DNA of 58,222 bases from Peptococcaceae bacterium (GTDB lineage: Bacteria; Bacillota; Peptococcia; Peptococcales; Peptococcaceae). The translations under genes were made by a program, and so were the position numbers. Under the pieces are notes generated by a model. It was not told the origin of the DNA. It searched no databases and worked only from the letters and a program-made list of their open reading frames with translations. This document shows, one piece after another, positions 52,670 to 58,222 of this stretch (position 1 is the stretch's first letter; the number at the start of each line of letters is the position of its first letter). The stretch covers positions 1 to 58,222 of the forward strand of contig JAFQEO010000005.1 of the NCBI GenBank assembly GCA_017399005.1, given 5' to 3'.

Positions 52670-53854
52670 TTACGCCGTAAACAGGCTCTGCAGGGCATCC
52701 TGTTTCAGCCCGGAACCAATAACACAGATTTTGCCTGTAACGGCCGGTTTTCCGGAACGTACTTCCCATTCACCCGGCACATAATCAAAATAAGTCCAGG
52801 TTCCGTCTGCAGATGGCAGCATTCCTTTTGCACGTAAAACCATCCCGTATACATCCTGCTGTTCCAGCGCCGCCAGAATGTTTTCCACCTGTTCTCTGCT
52901 GTAAACCGCCGGTGTTTCCATCCCCCAGCTCACAAACACTTCATCTGCATGGTGATGGTGATGTTCATGTCCGCAGGTACAATGTTCTCCATGTTCATGG
53001 TGGTGTTCGTGGTGATGTTCATGCCCGCAGGTGCAGTGCTCCCCATGTTCATGATGGTGTTCGTGATGATGTTCATGCCCGCAGGTACAGTGCACCCCAT
53101 GTTCATGATTGTGTTCGTGGTGATGTTCATGCCCACAGGTACAGTCCTCTCCATGTTCATGATGGTGTTCGTGATGATGTTCATGCCCGCAGGTACAGTG
53201 CTCTCCATGTTCATGATGGTGTTCATGAACATGAACTTCCGCCAGCAGTTCCTCTTCCATGCTGCCGGTGCGTTCCATTTCGTTTAGTAAATCGGCGCCG
53301 TCCAGCTGCTCCCATGGTGTGGTTACAATCACCGCATGGTCATTATGCTGCCGCAGCAGTTCCACTGCTTTTTGCACTTTTTCCGCACTGGCAGTGCCGG
53401 TACGGCTCAACAGAATCGTATCGGCCTGTTCCACCTGATTCTGGAAAAACTCACCGAAATTTTTCAGATACATTTTGCACTTGTTTACATCTACCACAGT
53501 CACCTTGCCGGTAATCTGAATATCTTCTCCAACACCTTCCACAGCCTGTACTACTTCAGACAGTTTGCCAACACCCGATGGCTCAATAATAATCCGGTCT
53601 GGTGTATAGGCTGCCAGCACTTCCTGCAGCGATGTTTTAAAATCACCTACCAGAGAGCAGCAGATGCATCCCGAATTCATCTCCCGGATTTCCACACCGC
53701 TTTCCTGCAGAAATCCGCTGTCGATACCGATTTCGCCAAATTCATTTTCAATCAGCACCACTTTACTGCCGGCCAGCGCCTCTTTTAATAATTTCTGAAT
53801 CAGTGTTGTTTTACCGGCACCTAAAAAACCGGAAATAATATCAATTTTCACCAT
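52670..53854 (-). CDS. CobW-family GTPase with His/Cys-rich metal-binding repeat array
   Basis: The product has about 394 residues from ATG 53854. It has the CobW G-domain: ISGFLGAGKTTLIQKLLKEA (P-loop), IENEFGEIGIDSGF, MNSGCICCSLVGDFKTSL (CxCC metal site), IIEPSGVGKLSEVV, and LLSRTG. Between residues about 210 and 305 lie five tandem units of 18 residues, HEHHHEHHHEHGEHCTCG and variants, rich in His and with a CTC pair each. The C-terminal CobW domain follows (VYSREQVENILAALEQQDVYGMVLRAKGMLPSADGTWTYFDYVPGEWEV). It is a GTP-dependent metal chaperone, most likely for zinc and its operon partner carbonic anhydrase. The array would store or sense metal; this is inference. Confidence 0.92.
   Translation of the reverse strand: MVKIDIISGFLGAGKTTLIQKLLKEALAGSKVVLIENEFGEIGIDSGFLQESGVEIREMNSGCICCSLVGDFKTSLQEVLAAYTPDRIIIEPSGVGKLSEVVQAVEGVGEDIQITGKVTVVDVNKCKMYLKNFGEFFQNQVEQADTILLSRTGTASAEKVQKAVELLRQHNDHAVIVTTPWEQLDGADLLNEMERTGSMEEELLAEVHVHEHHHEHGEHCTCGHEHHHEHHHEHGEDCTCGHEHHHEHNHEHGVHCTCGHEHHHEHHHEHGEHCTCGHEHHHEHHHEHGEHCTCGHEHHHHHADEVFVSWGMETPAVYSREQVENILAALEQQDVYGMVLRAKGMLPSADGTWTYFDYVPGEWEVRSGKPAVTGKICVIGSGLKQDALQSLFTA
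52951..53232 (-). repeat. 54-bp tandem repeat encoding the His/Cys array
   Basis: About five units of 54 bases, each nearly identical (GTGATGATGTTCATGCCCGC on the plus strand), encode the 18-residue metal-binding motif. Differences among units are few, so the array is young or homogenised and its copy number may vary between strains. Confidence 0.85.
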
Positions 53855-53971
53855 AGTCAATCAGCCTCTTTCTTAATAGATAATCGTAATATCCCTCAGA
53901 ATTTTTATTGATTCCAGTGTACGCATTTCCATCATCCATGTCAATCTGCTCTCTTCGTCTCTACGAGCTAT

Positions 53972-54131
53972 TTGTCAGAGAATCATTTGTTCTCACAGCT
54001 CTCCTCAAATATCTGGACATTCCCTCGTCTGTTCGCTTCAGGCGGATTCGGTAATCCGCCACAGCTGAACATTCTTCGGCAAAGTCCATCTGGTTTTCGA
54101 ATTCGCTGTTCACAAATGATTTCTCTAACAA
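53972..54131 (-). ncRNA. Structured intergenic element, copy B (candidate RNA family)
   Basis: The outer stem pairs AGAGAATCATTTGT (53977-53990) with ACAAATGATTTCTCT (54112-54126), one bulged base, extended by TTGT/ACAA-type pairs. Its sequence is unrelated to the stem of copy A. The core is the same on the minus strand: ACAGC/GCTGT, GGAC/GTCC, AATGTTC/GAACA and an apical GGCGGATT/AATCCGCC hairpin in place of GATGGAT/ATCCATC. Segments such as ATTCGAAAAC and GATATTTGAGGA are shared. It lies between cydC and the CobW gene. Confidence 0.6.
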
Positions 54132-54217
54132 TTTTCCATATTATCCTCTATGTACTGCGTACAAAAAATACGGGCAACTGCCAGCACAATTACCCGTATT
54201 CCTTTCGATGCTATCGT

Positions 54218-55891
54218 TTATTTTTCCTGTGCCATCGTCCATGTATGCTGCACACCATCATATACAATCTGCCCGTCACGGAATTCAATAATTCGATCAA
54301 AGATATCCAGCACACTTAAATCGTGGGTGATATATATAAGTGTGCGCTGTTTACAGTATTCCATCAGTGCCGGAAGAATATAACTGGTGTTTTCCTCATC
54401 CAGACCTTCCAGCACTTCATCCAGAAGCACAATCGGCTTATCCTGTAAAAACAGCTGTGCCAGAGCCATTCGTTTCTTCTGACCGCCCGATAAATTGCTG
54501 CCGCTTTCCTGCAGCACATAATTCAGACCTTCCGGAAGCTGTTCCACATAATCCAGCAGCCCTGCTTTACGCAGTGCCTCCTTCATTTCTTCCTCGGAAG
54601 CGTCGGCCACATAGCGCAGATTTTCCCGTATGGTGCCACTGAATAAAGCACAGTCCTGCCGCACCACAGCAATGTGTTCACCAAGCTGCTGTACATTCAC
54701 ATCATCCAGCTCCACACCGTCCAGTCTAATTCGCCCGTTCTCCTGCCGGTAGAAACCCAGAAGCAGATTCAGCATAGTACTTTTGCCGCTGCCGATTCCG
54801 CCGAGCACTGCCACCTTTTCACCCGGCTTTACGCAAAACGAAACATCACGCAGTACCGGCGTGTTCTGATAGGCAAAGGATACATTTTCAAATACAATGC
54901 CTTCGTTTTTCCACGCAGGAGCATGGCAGTTTTCCTCGCGCCCCCGCACCGGTGTATGAACCACCTGCAGCATATCATCCATAGCCAGCTGGCTTTCAAA
55001 TAAAAACCGTACAGCCAGAGGCATAGGTTGAACAGCCTCCAGAGCACTCCAGGCAATCAGAGGAATCATCACCAGATAAACGCCATTCAATGTGCCGGCA
55101 TTCACTGCCAGCGCCGCCGCATAAAAACTGCCCACCAGCACCGCAGCCCCCGTCAGACCATTGCAGAGCTGCAACATACCATCCAGATTTCTGCTTCCAC
55201 GCTGATGCCGATACAACTTCTGCCGCGCCTGTTTTACATCGTCCACTTTCTTTGCCGCGCCAAACCAGACACTGTCAAAACCCAGCAGAAAATCGCTGGT
55301 TAACTGATAAAAGGTATCCTGCGCATGTTGCTCTGCCTCGGCATGTTTTTTCTGCCGCATACCGAATACCAGCGGAAATACAATACCCTCCAGTACAAAC
55401 GCTGCCAGAAGCAGAACAGCCGCCTGAGGAACCAGAACCCATAAAATCAGGCTCATCACAGCCAGCACCAGTATACAAACCAGCGGAGCCGCCACCACAC
55501 GCAGATAGAAAAACTGCAGAATTTCCACATCGTTTAAAATATTTTTGAATAATTTTGCCCCCCGGTTGCCAACCGCACCCGGCAGCAGAGGCATCAACCG
55601 GCGATAATACCAGCTGCGCAAATCGGCCAGCACTTTCAATGTCACATCATGGGACACCAGCCGTTCTGTATAACGGAATACCGCACGGAAAATCCCGAAA
55701 AAACGAACCAGGGCAACCAGTGTCATCAGTTCCAGCATCGCCGGCACAATAGCCGCTTTGGAAATCAGCACAGCAGAGGCGCCAAGCAGCCCTACGCTGC
55801 ACAGAATGGTACAGGCACCCAGTACGCCTGCCAGAAACACCTGCGCTCTATACTGTTTAATAAATCCGATTAACTGTTTGATGCCGTCCAT
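54218..55891 (-). CDS. cydC: Thiol exporter ABC subunit CydC
   Basis: The product has 557 residues from ATG 55891 behind AAGGAGG; the frame opens at 55972. It has six membrane helices in the first about 300 residues and an ABC domain: Walker A LGGIGSGKSTMLNLLLGFY, signature SGSNLSGGQKKRMALAQLFLQDKPIVLLDEVLEGLDEENTSY, H-loop YITHDLSVLDIFD. Together with CydD it exports cysteine/glutathione, needed to assemble cytochrome bd. It lies 40 bases after cydD and ends before structured element B. Confidence 0.9.
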   Translation of the reverse strand: MDGIKQLIGFIKQYRAQVFLAGVLGACTILCSVGLLGASAVLISKAAIVPAMLELMTLVALVRFFGIFRAVFRYTERLVSHDVTLKVLADLRSWYYRRLMPLLPGAVGNRGAKLFKNILNDVEILQFFYLRVVAAPLVCILVLAVMSLILWVLVPQAAVLLLAAFVLEGIVFPLVFGMRQKKHAEAEQHAQDTFYQLTSDFLLGFDSVWFGAAKKVDDVKQARQKLYRHQRGSRNLDGMLQLCNGLTGAAVLVGSFYAAALAVNAGTLNGVYLVMIPLIAWSALEAVQPMPLAVRFLFESQLAMDDMLQVVHTPVRGREENCHAPAWKNEGIVFENVSFAYQNTPVLRDVSFCVKPGEKVAVLGGIGSGKSTMLNLLLGFYRQENGRIRLDGVELDDVNVQQLGEHIAVVRQDCALFSGTIRENLRYVADASEEEMKEALRKAGLLDYVEQLPEGLNYVLQESGSNLSGGQKKRMALAQLFLQDKPIVLLDEVLEGLDEENTSYILPALMEYCKQRTLIYITHDLSVLDIFDRIIEFRDGQIVYDGVQHTWTMAQEK

Positions 55892-55931
55892 ACTGACACC
55901 TCCTTTTCCTGCTTCTTTGTTTTTCGTTTTT

Positions 55932-57575
55932 TTATTTTCGCAATACGCCGTCTTCCATCCAGTAAACTTCATCGGCCAGATGGATAATCTCTTCCCTGTG
56001 ACTTACCAGAAGCGCTGTGCGCCCTTTCAGTAAAATCTGCAATGCCTGATAAACCATCCGCTCACTGATATAATCCAGCCCGGTCAGTGGTTCATCACAG
56101 ACTACAAAATAACGGTCCCTCACAAAAATTCTGGCAATACCCAGCATACGCTTCTGTCCACCGGATAATCCGCGGCCGCTTTCCCCCAGCATGGTATCAT
56201 AACCATTTTCCAGGGAATTCACAATTTTATCGAAGCCCAGCTTTTCACAGGCCTCTTTCACCATTTCCCGGGTAATCGACGCATCCCCCAGCGCAATATT
56301 TTCATACACCGAACCGGAGAACACATAAATCTCCTGCCCGATAAAGCCCACCTGCTGCCGCACTGTTTCCAGCGACAGATTTTTTACATCAGTTCCATTC
56401 CACGCTACGAATCCTTCTTCGGCTATTTTCATGCCACTGGCCAGACCCAGCAGCGTGGATTTGCCGCAACCGCTTTTGCCGAAAATAACGGTAACCGCTC
56501 CCGCCTTTAATTCCAGATTCATATTATTTAACGCAAAACCGCTATCATCATAACGATAACCAGCCCCGCAGAGTTTCACTGCAGGAGCAGCAGAAAATAC
56601 AAGCTGTTCCTCCCCCCGCACTGGCTCTCTGCGATTCAGAAAAGCGCTGATATCCTTAAAAGCGCTCATAGCCCGAATGCTGTCATGATATTTGCCACCC
56701 AGTGTGCGAAGAGGCACATAAAATTCCGGCGCCAGCAGAATTACAAACAGTGCCATGCGAAAATCCACCATACCTTCCACCAGCCGTACCCCCAGTGTTA
56801 CCGCCACCAGGGCCACACCAATCATGGTGAAAAACTCAAGCACAAAGGCTGATAAAAACGCTATCTGCATCACTTTCAATGTGCGTACACGAAAATCATC
56901 CGCCAGTTTCTCTACTTTTAAGGCACTTTCTTCCGCTTTGCCCCACAGCTTCAGCCATGGCAGATAAACCATAGCATCGTGCAAATATCCGCTGATACGA
57001 TTCAGCACACTCCATTGTTTTTCCGAAGCACTTTTGCTAAACCGGCCAATCAGCATCATAAACACAATAATAATAGGTACCGTAATCAGCAGAAGCAAAC
57101 CGCTAATCCAGTCTACCGGAAACACAAACGCAAAAAATAAAACAGGAATCAGCGCTGTTTTAACAGCCTGCGGCAGAAGCCTTGCAAAAAACTCCTCCAG
57201 CCGTTCTACACCATCAGTTAAAAGCATCATACAGCTTCCGCTGTCTGTTCCGCTTCCATATACACCGCCCAGACGATCCATCTTATCCAGAAGCAGCGAC
57301 GCAACCGCATCCTTAACCGAAAATGCCAGCCCGTCTGCCAGATAACCGCCAGCTCTGGCACTCAACACCACACCAGCCATCAGTAAAGCCAGCACAGCAA
57401 ACTCATGCTGCAGAAGAATCACCGATGTCCCTTTCAAAAACACCGCATCGGCAATCCCGCTGATTACGTATATCTGCAGAATAATCATCAGCGCCTCCAG
57501 GAGCCCGAACAGCACAATTCCCGCTAAACAGTATTTATCTTTTTTCTGAAAACTCACAGGCATCTTCATCTTCAT
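55932..57575 (-). CDS. cydD: Thiol exporter ABC subunit CydD
   Basis: The product has about 547 residues from ATG 57575, following AAGGGGG; the frame opens at 57596. It has the CydD-type transmembrane domain (SGIADAVFLKG, ARAGGYLADGLAFSVKDAVASLLLDKMDRLGG) and an ABC domain: FGKSGCGKSTLLGLASG, GESGRGLSGGQKRMLGIARIFVRDRYFVVCDEPLTGLDYISERMVYQALQ, LVSHREEIIHLADE. Upstream lie a terminator after cydB, three 12-bp direct repeats and a Rex-type site, so cydDC can be transcribed separately from cydAB and probably responds to the NADH/NAD+ ratio. Confidence 0.92.
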   Translation of the reverse strand: MKMKMPVSFQKKDKYCLAGIVLFGLLEALMIILQIYVISGIADAVFLKGTSVILLQHEFAVLALLMAGVVLSARAGGYLADGLAFSVKDAVASLLLDKMDRLGGVYGSGTDSGSCMMLLTDGVERLEEFFARLLPQAVKTALIPVLFFAFVFPVDWISGLLLLITVPIIIVFMMLIGRFSKSASEKQWSVLNRISGYLHDAMVYLPWLKLWGKAEESALKVEKLADDFRVRTLKVMQIAFLSAFVLEFFTMIGVALVAVTLGVRLVEGMVDFRMALFVILLAPEFYVPLRTLGGKYHDSIRAMSAFKDISAFLNRREPVRGEEQLVFSAAPAVKLCGAGYRYDDSGFALNNMNLELKAGAVTVIFGKSGCGKSTLLGLASGMKIAEEGFVAWNGTDVKNLSLETVRQQVGFIGQEIYVFSGSVYENIALGDASITREMVKEACEKLGFDKIVNSLENGYDTMLGESGRGLSGGQKRMLGIARIFVRDRYFVVCDEPLTGLDYISERMVYQALQILLKGRTALLVSHREEIIHLADEVYWMEDGVLRK

Positions 57576-57623
57576 ACCGCCGGCCCCCTTTCGCACAATT
57601 CAATAATAAATATGTACCCCGAT

Positions 57624-57641
57624 TTGTGATGGTTTACACAA
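57624..57641. promoter_or_regulatory. Rex-type operator upstream of cydDC
   Basis: TTGTGATGGTTTACACAA is an 18-bp imperfect palindrome matching the Rex consensus TTGTGAA-N4-TTCACAA at the outer bases. It lies about 50 bases before the cydD start. Rex represses cyd genes in other Firmicutes when NADH is low. Confidence 0.65.
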
Positions 57642-57680
57642 ATTTTTTTGCAATTTCCTGCAGCTTATTACATCGTGCAC

Positions 57681-57716
57681 ACTATCTTCCGTACTATCTT
57701 CCGTATTATCTTCCTC
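57681..57716. repeat. Three 12-bp direct repeats upstream of cydDC
   Basis: On the minus strand GGAAGATAATAC, GGAAGATAGTAC and GGAAGATAGTGT follow each other without gaps. They lie between the cydB terminator and the Rex-type site; function unknown. Confidence 0.55.
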
Positions 57717-57745
57717 TGATTCTATTTTTCCTGTGCAAATGCACT

Positions 57746-57785
57746 AAAAAAGCTTCCCGCCGGATGGTAATCCGATGAGAAGCCC
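57746..57785 (-). terminator. Terminator after cydB
   Basis: On the minus strand GGGCTTCTCATCGGAT and ATCCGGCGGGAAGC form a hairpin with two mismatches, followed by TTTTTT. Confidence 0.7.
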
Positions 57786-57825
57786 TTATAGTTTGTGGTC
57801 TAACCTGTCAGTATTGTGTTACAGA

Positions 57826-58222
57826 TTAATAATGTAAATCGTTTTTGGTTACGCGTTTGCGGAACATCCAGAAGGTCCATGCCTGGTAGCACAGCACGAC
57901 TGGAACCAGTGTCAGCGCAACGATTGTCATAATTTTCAATGTGTATGGACTGGAGCTTGCGTTGTAAATGGTCAGGCTCCACAGCGGATTCAGTGTGGAA
58001 ATCAGAACATTCGGGAACATGGTTGCAAACACCATTACGGTTACGAATAAAATCGCTGCGATGGAGGCTGCAAATGCCAGGCCGCTTCTGCCTTTCCACT
58101 GCAGTGCCACTGCAATAATCAGGCACAGAGCTGCAAGAGCTACCGCCACAACTGCAATTACAGAGTTTAGAATACCGGTAATCAGAGCACCGTAGATTAC
58201 CCACGCCACTGTTACCACCAGC
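57826..58222 (-). CDS. cydB: Cytochrome bd oxidase subunit II, C-terminal part, 5' end outside window
   Basis: The frame runs from the right edge (58222) to a stop at 57826, about 132 residues. It contains the last three or four membrane helices of CydB: TVAWVIYGALITGILNSVIAVVAVALAALCLIIAVALQWKGRSGLAFAASIAAILFVTVMVFATMFPNVLISTLNPLWSLTIYNASSSPYTLKIMTIVALTLVPVVLCYQAWTFWMFRKRV. The FPNVL, LTIYNASSSPYTLKIM and YQAWTFWMFRKRV segments are highly typical of CydB. It belongs to the respiratory cytochrome bd quinol oxidase that the downstream cydDC genes help assemble. Confidence 0.92.
   Translation of the reverse strand, partial: LVVTVAWVIYGALITGILNSVIAVVAVALAALCLIIAVALQWKGRSGLAFAASIAAILFVTVMVFATMFPNVLISTLNPLWSLTIYNASSSPYTLKIMTIVALTLVPVVLCYQAWTFWMFRKRVTKNDLHY

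Noticed and set aside
52951-53232. CRISPR array
   Set aside because: The 54-bp repeats are contiguous, without spacers, and in frame within a CDS; no cas genes are present.
52949-53287. Plus-strand frame made of Met/Val/Phe repeats
   Set aside because: It is the antisense reading of the His/Cys repeat array of the CobW gene.

Overview
The window looks like the chromosome of a Negativicutes bacterium. It has Firmicutes-type housekeeping genes (RNase Y, recA-recX, ddl, hflX, TepA with YlzJ), a 2-hydroxyacyl-CoA dehydratase/activase pair, cydABCD-type genes and a Mop-type molybdenum hydroxylase locus. An Acidaminococcaceae member such as Phascolarctobacterium is my best guess; this is inference from gene content, not a database match. 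Nearly all genes lie on the minus strand. Plus-strand genes occur at 27.6-30.2 kb, 32.9-33.5 kb and 44.1-45.0 kb.

Region 1 (left edge to about 15.3 kb, minus strand, read right to left) is one long surface-protein operon. It starts with a SipW-type signal peptidase behind a consensus-like promoter and a terminator-like leader hairpin. Four secreted proteins with TasA/camelysin-style signal peptides follow, then an exported accessory protein, a second SipW-type peptidase with a coiled-coil tail, another TasA-like protein, a giant (over 1,900 aa) beta-helix protein ending in a Hint (hedgehog/intein) domain, and a surface protein with Asn/Gln/Glu repeats that runs off the window. The giant gene seems to be frameshifted in an A6 tract just after its start, which may be a phase switch. 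A conserved double-hairpin element occurs three times between genes of this operon.

Region 2 (15.3-33.5 kb) holds a DUF421 protein and then a molybdenum-hydroxylase island. The island has a Mop-type aldehyde oxidoreductase with its own promoter and terminator. Next to it is a co-directional cluster matching the DVU_1551-DVU_1557/TrsS neighbourhood known from Desulfovibrio: FAD/Fe-S oxidoreductase, zinc-ribbon protein, methyltransferase, C-GCAxxG-C-C protein, MobA-like nucleotidyltransferase with an HD domain, radical SAM protein, AMP-dependent CoA ligase, histidine phosphatase and a heavy-metal-binding protein. XdhC-like and MoeA-like genes, modABC and a divergent HTH-TOBE regulator complete it. 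Together they would import molybdate, build and insert the cofactor, and supply the enzyme's electron-transfer or maturation partners.

Region 3 (33.5-46.6 kb) is core genome: rny, recX, recA, ddl, a methionine gamma-lyase-like gene, hflX, tepA and ylzJ. A candidate structured RNA with its own promoter and terminator lies between recX and rny. A small accessory patch (42.5-45.0 kb) carries a phage-like DUF6291/DnaD-type gene and dinD, the latter flanked by direct repeats of the 3' end of the neighbouring prolyl-tRNA-editing gene. A flavin reductase and an ATC-hydrolase-like gene follow.

Region 4 (46.6-58.2 kb) contains the two-part acyl-CoA dehydratase/activase operon, then a beta-carbonic anhydrase with two CobW-type GTPases, one bearing a 54-bp-period His/Cys metal-binding array. 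The window ends with cydC, cydD (with a good Rex operator upstream) and the 3' end of cydB.

The strongest candidate for something undescribed is a roughly 150-nt structured element in two clear copies (30264-30420 plus strand; 53972-54131 minus strand) and one diverged copy (41340-41513 minus strand). The outer stems are unrelated in sequence yet fully complementary in each copy, with a conserved core. This is the covariation pattern of a structured RNA.
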